Positions 53,826-64,000 of a stretch of DNA of 64,000 nt are shown in pieces (position 1 is the first letter of the stretch; each line of letters starts with the position of its first letter). The position numbers and the translations under genes were made by a program. The DNA is taken from NCBI GenBank assembly GCA_015178975.1, contig WHVD01000001.1:2604001-2668000 (forward strand). Direction: 5' to 3'. The DNA comes from Hysterangium stoloniferum. Lineage: Eukaryota > Basidiomycota > Agaricomycetes > Hysterangiales > Hysterangiaceae. The notes under the pieces are model-generated. The model searched no databases. It was not told the origin of the DNA and was given only the letters and a program-made list of their open reading frames with translations.

Positions 53826-56800
53826 CTTTCCTACAATGGCATTATTAAAGGTATGCCAAACTCTACCCGCCAGCCTCCTCCCAAATGTGATTTTTGCATC
53901 CTTGGCAAACAGACCAAAAACTCAGTACCAAAAGTGCGAGCACAGGGAGATGGGCATAAAGCCACAAGACGATTGGGAAAAATCTGGGTGGACTTGGCAG
54001 GACCAAACGATGTAGTGTCCCGTACAGGATCATTGTATATAATGAATATTGTAGATGACTACTCAAGTTTCCCATGGTCTATTCCAAAACTGGGAGCGTG
54101 CACGAGAAATAGAAATTGGGTTGAAAGTTGGCATCTACAGGACAGACAATGGAGAACTAAAAACCAACAAAATGCATCAATGGCTGGAATCTCGAGGTAC
54201 TACACATGAGTTCACTGCACCTTATACCTCAGCACACATAGGCCGCATTGAACAGATGCACCACACATTAATGGGAAAAGCCCAGACTATGCGATCATAT
54301 GCAGGATTACCCCCCCAATTTGGGAAGAATTTTACCTCACTGCAGCGCATGTACATGGTAAGACAACGACTCAACAATCCAAAGGAAGAACCCCTTGGGA
54401 ACTATGGTATGGCCACAAACCAGATCTCTCTTACCTGTGAGAGGCCAGCTGCCAGGAATTCATCCTCATACTCAACAAAAATAATCCAAAAATATATGAA
54501 CGATCAATAGAATGTATCCTACTTGGATACGAACCAAATGCAAAGGCATACCGCTGTTATGACCCAAAAACCAAGCAGATATACACTTCTTACCATGTAA
54601 AATTCCTTGAAAGCCATGATGGTCACCTACGCACATCTCAACCCACTATGTCTGCTTTACCACCGCCTAACATCAAACTCCCACAGATAGTCATGCCACC
54701 CCTCCAACCATCAGAGATCGACGAGTCAAAACCCATCATGCCTATACTGCAACCTAATGATATTGCACCTCCACTTTTACCACCTGATGATGCCGTGCCT
54801 CCACAGTTGGCCATCCCAGATGATGCCCCAGCACCTATTCCTGATGACAACATTCGGCGCTCTACTCAGATAGCAGCACAAGACCCTAATCATCCTTCAC
54901 AGCTGGAGACGGCAGTCCAGGACGCCATAGCAAGTGCTACACGTGTCTGTGCCCAACAGGAACAATGCCGCCTAGACATCCAGCAGTTACACAACGCTGA
55001 CCTCCCAAATGCTAACGTTGCTGATGAGCTGTGCACCATGCTCAACAGTTTTCGTCATCCAGGAGAGTCTGACGCCGATGTATTAACTATCTCAAACTTG
55101 CCTGTGTCCAATGGCCCCACACCATACGAAACAGACCCTCTTACATGGGACGAAGCCAAAAACTCCCCCCAAAAGGAAGCATGGCACACCAGCTATCAAG
55201 AGGAACTTCAATCGCTGAAAGAGATGGGAGTATATGAACTCGTACCACCTTCAGAAATCCCCATTGGTACCAAGGTCCACAAAGGGAAGCCAATTTTTCA
55301 TATTACAAGGAATGCTGATGGCGAAATCTACCATCAGAAAATGAGGCTCATTTTTAAAGGTTTTGAGCAAGTATATGGACGTGACTATGATAAAACAACC
55401 TCACCTACAGCTCGTATGGAATCCTGGCGCATTTTACTGCACTTAGCAGCAAATTTAGGGTGGGACGCCCAACAAATTGATGTCAAGATGGCCTTCTTAT
55501 ATGGCCTGCTTCCAGATGACGAAATACAATTCATGTTCCAGCCTGAAGGCTTTGAGGAGCCAGGAAACGAATCGTGGGTCTGGAAAGTCGTACAAGGACT
55601 ATATGGTATGAAACAAGCCAGTTGCATTTGGAATCGCACAATGCATGAGAAAACGCTCAGCTGGGGTTTTATTCCATTGCCCAGTGAACCCTGCATCTAT
55701 TATCGAAAAACCTCTTTAGGAATCATCATTGTGGCTGACCATGTCGATGATTTCGTATCTATTGCCTCTACTAAGGCTGAAAACGACCGATTCAAACAAC
55801 AAATGAAATCAGCCTGGAGCATATCAGATCTCGGTACCGTCAGTTTTGTTGTTGGCATCGCTGTCAAGTGGGACAGACCAAACTCTCTTGTTAAGTTGTC
55901 CCAGACTGCTCTCATTGATCGCATCATATCTCAGTTCAGACAAGTGGACTCTGCCCCAGTGTCTATTCCTATGGTCCCAGGCCTAAAGCTACAGCGCATC
56001 CTCTGTTCTTCCCTCCCTCCAAACGACCAATCTCACCTCTCCAAGCTCCCTTACCGCTCACTTGGAGGCTCGCTCCTATACCTCGCCATCTCCACTCGTC
56101 CCGACATATCCTATGCTGTACAACAGCTCTCCCAATATCTCGACTGCTATTCATACGAGCATTGGACTGCCACCATTCGGGTTGTCCAGTATCTCAAAGG
56201 CACGAAAAACCTACAACTACACTTGGGGGGCACCAATCCTATCACTCTATTGGGTCACAGTGACTCTGATTGGGCAAATTGCCTCGACACCTGTAGAAGT
56301 GTGGGGGGGTTCACGTTCTCTCTAGGCTCAGGTGTCGTATCCTGGAGTGCCCGCAAACAAAAAACCATCGCAGCTTCATCATGTGAAGCTGAATATATTG
56401 CAGCCTTCTCTGCTGCAAAAGAAAACTCCTGGCTACGATCGGTGCTTCGAGGTATCAACATACCTTTCAACAAACCTACAACCATTCATTGTGATAACAA
56501 CGCCGCCATCTGTCTCTCAGAGGACCACTTCTAAATGATCGAGTGAAGCATATAGATATTAAGTATCATTTTCTACGAGAGGGTGCCATATCCGGAGAAC
56601 TAAAACTTAAGTATATCCACACCAAAGACAACCTATCAGATATATTCACAAAAGCACTCGAGGGCCCACAATTCACACGTCTTCGCGGATTCTTAGGCCG
56701 AAAATAGGCACGAACGACATAGGAGTACTGCGGTGAGGAGGAGTGTTGAGGAAGAGAGACACCGCATATACTTCTATATGCACTAGGGACGATCGAATCC

Positions 56801-57086
56801 GAAATCAGGCAAACGAATATTTCTTTTGCCCCCATCACATCCTCTGTTCTAATCACAGTCACATTGACTGTCACACACATATATATTGGGCGTCAATTAT
56901 AGTTTTACCTCAGTCCGTTATACTACGAATATACGAGACTGAGGTGAGCTGTCTATTTATCAAGTAGACAATTTCCTTAACTAACCTCACGTGTACTAGG
57001 ACTACATTCTAGGTACCTATTGTGCAGTCCGGTTATACTACGAATATACGAGACTGAGAACTACATTCTAGGTATCACTTTTAACA
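53826..57086 (+). mobile_element. Ty1/copia element (family copia-2), 5' truncated
   Basis: Parts in order: end of the gag-pre-integrase region and integrase (about 53826-54600; CDFCILGKQTKNSVPK, IWVDLAGPND, YRTDNGELKTNK), a proline-rich linker (54650-54860), reverse transcriptase (about 55140-55950; QQIDVKMAFLYGLL and ADHVDDFVSI), RNase H (about 56230-56535; SDSDWANCLD, ASSCEAEYIAAFSA, IHCDNNAAICLS), a purine tract (56731-56743) and the 3' LTR (56744-57086). The linker-RT-RNase H frame is still open for 628 codons, so it is young compared with copia-1. The 5' LTR, gag and protease are gone and the integrase part is broken in a few places. Confidence 0.9.
56744..57086 (+). repeat. 3' LTR of copia-2 with internal duplication
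   Basis: TGTTGAGGAAGAG to CACTTTTAACA, 343 bp, preceded by cggtgaggaggag. It contains a direct duplication around ttatactacgaatatacgag (about 56919 and 57032) followed both times by a ctacattctaggta block. The right boundary is inferred from the start of the host-derived block at 57087. Confidence 0.7.
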
Positions 57087-57510
57087 GCACATACCATCCC
57101 TTATTCTTTCTCACCCATGCATGTTCCTGCACCGAAAGCTCCCCATATCCTGTTTTGACTTTCCGATGCGCAAAATCGCGGACCGAATCTCCTCAGGCTA
57201 GTTATCGCACCCTCGCGGCCATTTCCCCTCTCACACCGCCGGTGTCCCTACCACCGCCGAAGTGCTGGTGAACTCATGGAACCAATGGTATCGACGATGA
57301 TCACCTCGACCATCCTCGACGTCACTGCCCATATTCCAAGAACCCATCAAACCCACCATGTTCAAATCCCTCATCGGAAGAGTCCACGAAGGATTCTCGA
57401 TGACGAAACAGCGAGATGAAGAGTTCTTCGCATATATATTCTTAAAGCCCTGCAGCAACAAGCTAAAAACATGTCCCGTAGCCGGAGCCTACTGTCATCT
57501 ACTGCTTTCA
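57087..57510 (+). pseudogene. UBP14/USP5-like fragment K2
   Basis: It is collinear with 35995-36390 and 60440-60880: HACSCTE-type Cys residues, then LIGRVHEGFSMTKQRDEEFFAYIFLKPCSNKLKT (two overlapping pieces at 57365-57480). The QQD box is shortened (QRDEEF). It begins directly at the copia-2 LTR, so its Cys-box part was lost or displaced there. Confidence 0.65.
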
Positions 57511-57870
57511 GGTGGAACAAGAGTCACTGCGTATGTAGTGCAAGGGTGTGTGTCCTAGCTTGTGGATGAGCATGATGATTTGAGCGTGGGTATCCGACCC
57601 CGGCTTTAGAGAGGTGTTGTATACGGGGTGGAGGCTGCGTGTGTGCGTAGGGGACAGGATGGGTAAACCTTTGGTTGAGTATTCTTGTCCGTGGTGCGAG
57701 GCAGGGGTTCCACCGCAGACATGAGTCTTTCATAGTGTCGTCTCAGTACTATAGGCTGATACCGACTAGGTCGTGGATGTGTTTCCAGACGTGTACGTGT
57801 TGCGGCTTTCCCTGACATCTTTGTTGTACATGCGGCGAATCTTCTGCACGTAAGGTGGGTGCCTACAAAA
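57511..57870 (+). repeat. Block between UBP-like fragments, copy 1
   Basis: It matches 60885-61260 (caagagtcac-gtgtat-tagtgcaagg, gcatgatgatttgagcgtgg, gagtctttcatagtgtcgtc, gtgtttccagacgtg). Its right half also matches 40617-40800. No domain is evident. Confidence 0.65.
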
Positions 57871-58690
57871 CGTGGTCAGCGGTGGTTATTCTCTCTTCAA
57901 CGCGTGTCATGGACAAGGAGGGAGGCCCTTCCTTGAAAATCGAGTCATCCTCAGGTACGTCATACTCGCCCATGGATTCGAGCCTGTCTTCCCTCAAGGA
58001 CTGACAGGACTCAAGGATCTGGGAACCAGTGGCGACATGGTATCCACCCTCCAGTCAATATGCACACTTCCAGCCTTCCGCATATACTATCCCCTATCCT
58101 TTCTCACCCAGGCCTGTACCTGCACCCAACAGCTCCTCGCGCCTTGCATTGCCTGGCTTAACTCCGGCCTCTCCCGTACAAAAGCCCCCTCCCTCCCAAT
58201 ATTCAATGCCGCCCCGTTCGCAGCCATTCCCTACCGGTCATTGTCAGAAGGCATTATTTGCTACGGGGAAGGCGGTTGTTGTGGTTGATTGGACATGTAG
58301 AAGTTCCGGGTGTCATTGATGATATGAGACACCGTCGCTCGCCCGTCTTTCTTTTGTCATTACAGGCAGCAACAATCCTTGGGTGCAGTCGAAAGTTGCG
58401 CCGGCAAGTGATAGTGGGCCTGAACCGTCTGTGGAGTAGATAGCTATGATGGAGGATGTGGGATGTACGTTATATAATGAGTAAATGCACGCATGCACGC
58501 ATACATGCAATACATATATGTTTGCTGTGAACATAATAATGAACGTCTCATGATAAAGCACCACTGCAACATGCAGGATTCGGATCAGAGAAAGATCGAT
58601 GGGATATTCCATGCGGAGCTCTTTCCAAAGATTCAACACATTGTAATGATTCTATGATGATGTTGATGAATTACATTGTCCAGGCAAGGG
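57871..58690 (+). pseudogene. UBP14/USP5-like fragment J3
   Basis: It reads GLKDLGTSGDMVSTLQSICT and then LPAFRIYYPLSFLTQACTCT. The Cys box GNSCYM has become GTSGDM, the same Cys-Tyr to Gly-Asp change as in J1, so J1 and J3 are sister copies. Near 58430-58455 it shows the shared stop and IAMMEDVGC. The tail block follows at 58605-58690. Non-functional. Confidence 0.68.
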
Positions 58691-58829
58691 AGAATTTGGG
58701 ATGTCCACAGGAAGTGTAATTAAAGGCAACACAGCCTATGTAACTACATGCGATAAAGAGGAAGAAGGTGGATGCAGCGTTATTGCTAGCTGCAGCAAGA
58801 TGATCAATGGCTAATCCCCCTTAGCACGT

Positions 58830-59375
58830 CATGGTACTTGATTCGTTGTCCGTCACGGGCAGAGGGAGAGGTAGAAATGATATTAGTAAACGCGTACGCC
58901 CGTGAGCTTATGGTAATGAGACAGTATTTGATCGACCGAAGAACTTGCAACTATTACACACCTTATCGGTCGCGAACCACAATGATTAATATTATGAAAA
59001 GGCAGGAAATCATCAGGTCACCTTGCGGTGGAGTGTTACATTTTGTGAAGCGAAGGCTGAAAGTGACGGCAAGCCGGTGTTGGTCACAATGTACGAGGTG
59101 GGAGACCCACTTGGGATTTGATACACAAAGACGTCCGATTTCTATTTTGGCTGGTTTGAATTTCAGAAACTATTTGGACCATATCACACTTTTGATATAG
59201 TTTGCCTGCTGCCTCATTTCCTATCAAAACGTGTGGTAAGAATGCAACACATCAGATTAAAGAGTCCAAGTAGTCCAATCACATTCATGTTCAGGGATCC
59301 TAGCGTTGCTGTGTTCTTGGGTTACAGTAACACACAAGACAATGTACTTTTCCAAGTTTTCCGTAATCCGGGCTC
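58830..59375 (+). pseudogene. Four-helix-bundle/kinase-like gene, copy 3 (fragment)
   Basis: It corresponds to exons 4 (end) to 7 (start) of the gene at 32948: acgggcagagg-agaaatgatattag, LIDRR-type stretch, ANHNDYDYEKAGNH counterpart, FCEAKAESDGKPVLVTMYE (the putative kinase Lys is Thr here), and VAVFLGYSNTQDNVLFQVFR at 59300-59370. The bundle-coding exons are missing and the right edge is cut. It is more decayed than copy 2. Confidence 0.65.
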
Positions 59376-59539
59376 TGAACCTGGCTCCTCATAGCACGAA
59401 GATTAAGTTACGGACCCGTTTCGACTTACTCCGTTCCCTCCCACTCTTCGAAGCAGTCAGAGGATACATTCAAACCTCCCGAGTGGGAATAGCGAGTTAA
59501 AAAATACCCAGAATAAACTCAAACATAAAGATGATTCGT

Positions 59540-60110
59540 AATATATATGTATACATGATAGTAAGAACAGAAGATAGGAATCATGCCTCTCGATTTACCA
59601 TGGAACAATAAAGATCACAGTCTCACAATATAGAGTAGTATCTGTTGAGAACAGTTCGACTTTATATATGAGCTCAGACGTTGGGAATGAGGTGCCTATG
59701 CGAAGGCTTTGCCGAAACACTGGTTCCTGATCAAATGCTAAGTTGCCGGGACGCGTAGCTGTGTTTGGTTTGTTTGTTCTTGGTTAGCATTGTTCGAGGC
59801 ACTTTTGGTACGAACCTTTGATTATTTAATCTTATATCAATCAGTTCAGCAGTCGATGAGTTTCATTGTAGCGGCAATCACTGAAATTGGTCGGCTATGC
59901 ATTTGGATGGGGAAATAAGGACACCCAATGGAATGAGATGAACGACTGGGAAGATGTAAAGAGTGCTCAGGAATAATTGAGTGCCTCATCCGCTACCGTG
60001 ACGTCACTGAGAATCAGTAGCGAATCTAGTGTGTGGCAAATCTACTGCTCCCCGATTACACGGTGAATCTGTAGAACTCATCTAGGGCCGGAGTTACGGT
60101 GGTGATTTTC
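59540..60110 (+). repeat. Unclassified repeat F, copy 2 (uninterrupted)
   Basis: It is inverted relative to 12425-13858 and lacks the roughly 860-bp insertion, giving the empty site ttcgtaccaaaagtgcctcg near 59790-59815. It contains TGACGTCA near 59998-60006. No coding function was found. Confidence 0.7.
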
Positions 60111-60360
60111 ACTTCCCTTTGATGAGCTGGTAGCCCGTAGGTAACAATTGTGTCATGAGAAGATTTCGACACTTCAGCCCATTCCATGGTATTCAGTAGG
60201 AGTCAGCATCCCATCACGCATTGTATGGTATATTCGAAACCTATATGTTTGTAACCTTTGTATCTATTTGTGTAAATTGTTTGACGCATTTAACTAAACT
60301 TTAAATAATGTATTTGCCTACCATGAAGTATTAAAGGACTTTCCAGACAAAAAGAGTATA

Positions 60361-60884
60361 CTGTCTCCCCTGCAAGACTGACGGGGCTCCGCAATCTCCG
60401 AAACAGCTGCTACATGGTATCAACATCGATATTCACACTGCCAGCCTTCCACACATACCGTCCCTTATCCTTTCTCACCCGCGCCTGTTCCTGCACCGAA
60501 GAGCCCCCCATACCCTGTTTTCGAATTTCAGATGCGGACAATAGCGGACTTAATCCGCTCAGGCTGGTTATCGCACCCTCACGGCCATTTCCTCTCTCAC
60601 ACCGCCGGTGTCCCTACCACCGCCGAAGTGCTGGTGAGCCCATGGAACCAATGCTATCGACGATGATCACCTCGTCCATCCTCGACGCCACTGCCCGTAT
60701 TCCAAGAATCATCAAACCCACCATGCTCAAATCCCTCATCGGAAGAGTCCACGAGGAATTATCGATGGCGAAACAGCAAGACACGCAAGAGTTCTTCGCA
60801 TATATATTCTTAAAGTCCTGCATCAACAAGCTAAAAACACGTCCCGGAGCCGGAGGCTACTGTCATATTCTGCTTTGAGGTGGA
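60361..60884 (+). pseudogene. UBP14/USP5-like fragment K3, Cys box and QQD box both present
   Basis: This is the most complete catalytic fragment. LRNSCYMVSTSIFTLPAFHT (60387-60445) holds the catalytic-type Cys. RACSCTEEPP follows, then a middle in another frame, then KPTMLKSLIGRVHEELSMAK and QQDTQEFFAYIFLK (60715-60815). In UBP14/USP5 these are the Cys box and QQDAxEF box, which form part of the ubiquitin aldehyde pocket. The His box and UBA domains are not visible here. An open frame covers 60414-60878, but the middle does not align in frame, so it is classed as a pseudogene. Confidence 0.7.
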
Positions 60885-61265
60885 GCAAGAGTCACAGTGT
60901 ATATAGTGCAAGGGGGTGCGTGCTGTCGTGTGGAAGAGCATGATGATTTGAGCGTGGGTATCTAATCCCGGCTTTGGAGAGATGTTGCATGGGCGGGGGA
61001 AGCTGCGTGAGTGCATAGGGGGCGTGTCGGGTAAACATGCGGTTGAGTATTCGTGTCCACGGTGTGAGGCAGGGATTCTACCATAGGCGTGAGTCTTTCA
61101 TAGTGTCGTCCCGGTACTATCGGCTGATATCTACTAAGTCGTGAATGTGTTTCCAGACGTGCACGTGTTGCGACTTTCCCTGATATCTTTGTTGTTCATG
61201 CGACGAATTTTCCACACGTGAACCGGGTACCTATAACCGTGTTCAGCGGTGGTTGTTCTCCTTTC
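60885..61265 (+). repeat. Block between UBP-like fragments, copy 2
   Basis: It matches 57511-57900 with about 80% identity by eye and ends at gttcagcggtggttgttctc. Confidence 0.65.
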
Positions 61266-62220
61266 ATCTCTTGTCTTAGTCTTCCCTTTCTTTTTCTTGA
61301 AGACATCCCCATCAAGTTGCCTGACGATGTTGTTCTTATTTTGTATGAATACCTTGCATCGGGACTGCAGCCAGGTCAGACGCTGCCTCCGGACGAGGTT
61401 TGCATCCAGTCAAAGTCCACTCATGCACAAGTCAAAATCACTCCCAGCCAGATACCATATTCACAGGTTTATATCGCACAAAGGGTCGCTCGCGCGTTCT
61501 GGGTACCACATCTTGCATAGTCGGAGTGTGTTTTTAATGACGAAAGAAGGTTATGAAGGCGGAACGTGGGAGCGTGAGGGAATTGAAGCCGTTGGCGCAC
61601 CTGTATGCCCATGCACCAAACCATGTACATTTTCAATATTTCCGTAATCCAAAGAGTTACTCTTGAAGATGCACAATTGCACACAAGTGTGCACCCCCTC
61701 AGAACTCCATTAATGCAAAAATTCACGGCGGCATTATCGAACAATCTTTCGTCACCTGTATTTATGTGGCTTTCTGGTGTGAACATCATACATTTACCGG
61801 TACTCTGAAAAATAAGTACGGGGCATTTATTTGTACCCAGAATCTCTCTACTTAATGGGTTTTAATTGGAATTTGCGTTCCCTTTAAAACGCTCCTAGGA
61901 TTTTCATATTTACCCATTTTGTATATTTTCAACTGTTATATAAAGTAGTTACTTGATGCTGAACTTCCTAAGTGGGTCTCGGTGTTTCATTGCTATGAAC
62001 TCGAGGAAGGCGAGCACCGGCCGGCGATTGTCACAGGAATCTTTAGACATATTTGATGGCACTCTATGGGAAGAATTTTCCTTCAAGAACTTGAAAGATC
62101 GCACAATGAGCGCTTTCGTTTATCCATTCCATTCTATCCCAGATAGATGGTTACACTTCGAGACCTTTTCGCTACTTCTTTTGGACCTGGTGTAAAGTAG
62201 GTACTAATAAATCTAGGCGT
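61266..62220. other. Exon-like pieces of unknown origin
   Basis: The open frame 61218-61520 includes DIPIKLPDDVVLILYEYLAS, which looks like real coding sequence (F-box or BTB-like helix spacing is possible, not certain). The frame 61953-62195 reads RRLSQESLDIFDGTLWEEFS and PFHSIPDRWLHFETFSLLL. Neither is recognised, and neither recurs elsewhere in the window. Confidence 0.3.
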
Positions 62221-62225
62221 ATGAC

Positions 62226-63055
62226 CTGGGAAGCTTTGATGACTGCGTTGGTGGCGTTGGTGAGAGACGGTCGCGGACCGCCGGTGAGGAACCTAGCCAC
62301 CGTTGAGGAGAAGGAGAAGGACACGTCTGAGTTTGTGACCACGGTGGGGTATTGCAAGATTTCTGATTCTTGTCAGTCTTGGAGAGAAGACAGGCTCGAA
62401 CACATTGGACGAGTATGACGTACCTGAGGATGGTTCGACTCTTCAAGGAATGTCCTCCCTCCTTGTCAATGACACGCGGAAACAGTTGCTACATGGCGTC
62501 CACCCTCTAATCAACATTCACACTTCCAGCCTTTCCCATACATTATACCCTATCCTTTCTCACCCACGGATGTACCTGCACACAACCTTCTCGCGTCGTA
62601 TTGACCGTCAGATGCCAACATGGCGGAATCCTCTCAGGCCAGAAAACGCGCCCGCACCGATTTCCCATCAAACTACCTAAAGATGACGTACCTATTTTGG
62701 ACTAGCCCGCTACCTCGTAACTGGAACTGGGTGACACCTCGCTTTAGGATGGTAATTGTGATAAGCCCTTATCGGTATGTACTTATATCCCTCGCCTATT
62801 GCGTATTCATTCCATTCTGAATCATGTTGAGTTCATCAGCCTTGCCACTTTTCCCCACTCCCTCCCATTCCACATCTCTCACGTTTAATGTCATCTACAT
62901 TCCCCCTTCGCTTAACTCCAGCCTCTCTCCCAATCTTCAACGCCGCCCGTTCGCAGCCATTCCCACCCGGTCGTTGTCAGAAGGGATTATTTCCTACCTG
63001 GAATAGTGGCGCGGAGGCGGTTGTAGTGGTTGATTGAACATACGGAGGTTCCGGG
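62226..63055 (+). pseudogene. UBP14/USP5-like fragment J4 with internal inversion
   Basis: It begins with ALVALVRDG, then NLATVEEKEKDTSEFVTTVG (62290-62350), like the acidic linker after the zf-UBP domain. The next roughly 125 bp (about 62352-62478) is inverted relative to J1, J2 and J3, after which the normal orientation resumes exactly at GNSCYMASTL (62478-62505), with the Cys box kept. The downstream part to 63055 matches J1-J3 (ggttgtagtggttgattgaa) with gaps. Non-functional. Confidence 0.68.
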
Positions 63056-63063
63056 TGTGTCAT

Positions 63064-63215
63064 ATTAAAAATAGTATGAGTTGACTTATACAATCTACAA
63101 GTGGTTTAATGGACTTGTAATAGAAGTACTTGTATCTCAATCAATGTCTCAGTTAGTTAATCACCTTCTGACAAGATAGGTTTGGTGCTAGTTTAGGTGT
63201 ACACCATTAAAATAA
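63064..63215 (+). repeat. Short dispersed repeat, copy 2
   Basis: Homologous to 28022-28185. Here it sits inside UBP-unit J4, between 63055 and the continuation at about 63300, so it is an insertion into that unit. Confidence 0.6.
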
Positions 63216-63299
63216 TGCATTAACCTCAAAAACATTGTTCATATAAAGCATTTGAGGTAATAGGGGAACCGCCCTAGGAGGAAGATGTTTCATCATTAT

Positions 63300-64000
63300 T
63301 TCCAACATGATATTAGTCACCATCATTTGTCTGTCCTTTTTTTGTGAAGATATCAATGGTCCTTCCGTGCAGTGCAACGTGGTGATGGAAAGTGACAGTA
63401 GGCTTGAACCGTTTGTGGACTGGATAGCTATGATGGATAACATGAGTGTACATTATATGGTGAGTAACTACACACATACATGCAATACATATATATTTTC
63501 TGTCAGTATAATAATGAACATCTCATGATAAAGCACCACTATGCAACATGCAAGTTTCAGATGAGAGAAGGATCAATGGGATATTATTTTCTAACCTGCA
63601 ACTTTTCAAGACCGACAGAGATATCGTAATCAAACCCTCAATATTGGTCATAAATGTCTAGAACGATATGGGGTACAAGGGTATCTTTGAGTAGGAGTGA
63701 CATGAAACAGATATATGGCTACCTCAGAGTCCATGCCATTGTGCATGCAGAGCCCTTTCCAAAGATTCAATGCAGTGTAATGATTCTATAATGTTGTTGG
63801 TGAATTACATTGTGGAGGTCTGGTAGAATTTGTGATTTGCACAGGGAGCGTGAATAAAGGCAAAACAAAGCCTGTGTTACTACAATGTATTTTTAATGTT
63901 ATGTGGGACTACATACGACAAAGACAAACAAGGTGGGTGCAGCGGTATGACGAACTGAAGAAATGACGATCAATGGCTAATTGTTAAGAACTAGAAACTG
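63300..64000 (+). repeat. UBP-unit tail, continues past the window
   Basis: It reads ESDSRLEPFVDWIAMMDNM (63390-63445), the only copy in which the codon before IAMM is Trp rather than a stop. Then come the shared block around gcatacatgcaatacatata and the tail block (63640-63890). Confidence 0.65.

Noticed and set aside
1-64000. CRISPR arrays, bacterial operons, rRNA or tRNA genes
   Set aside because: No regularly spaced short repeats with unique spacers and no cloverleaf or rRNA signature were seen. Introns and element types indicate a fungus.

Overview
The window looks like a repeat-rich accessory region of a filamentous basidiomycete (Agaricomycete-type) genome. Host genes have several short GT-AG introns (about 50-66 nt), there is a UBP14/USP5-type deubiquitinase family, and one gene has a four-helix-bundle (MLKL-NTD-like) N-terminus. 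Most of the DNA is transposon fossils of kinds common in this group: Ty3/gypsy chromoviruses, two Ty1/copia families, a Tc1/mariner element and MITEs. No rRNA or tRNA gene, CRISPR array or bacterial-type operon was seen.

Layout. 1-1600: a low-copy repeat carrying a small secreted-protein gene with an expanded coding minisatellite. 1600-12424: a nest; a copia-1 copy (+) holds a solo gypsy LTR and an older LTR element, itself split by a chromovirus (-) with LTRs, gag, pol, chromodomain and an antisense spliced accessory ORF. 12425-20000: an unclassified repeat, copia gag-protease (-), a decayed Tc1 element, then a copia-like LTR followed by noncoding tandem repeats and a 375-bp foldback MITE. 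20000-32000: the most gene-like part, with a four-exon NAD-dependent epimerase, a membrane protein with 17-residue acidic repeats and a second small membrane protein, among sparse sequence and a three-copy unknown repeat. 32150-47320: a segmental duplication. A unit with a four-helix-bundle/kinase-like gene, a conserved unknown ORF and UBP14-like fragments at 32.5-37.2 kb recurs at 42.2-47.3 kb, with a partial third set at 57-64 kb. 47318-52884: a second nest of MITE, solo LTRs and copia-1 (-). 53085-57086: a third copy of the first repeat, cut by a copia-2 element with a long open RT-RNase H frame. 57087-64000: more UBP14-like fragments, a partial copy of the four-helix-bundle gene, and an inverted piece.

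How it fits together. The host genes do not form an operon. The strongest functional hint is the recurring pairing of a cell-death-type four-helix-bundle/kinase-like gene with deubiquitinase pieces. The sequence shows only that they were duplicated together; any functional link is inference. Several insertions can be ordered in time because target-site duplications and empty sites exist inside this window.
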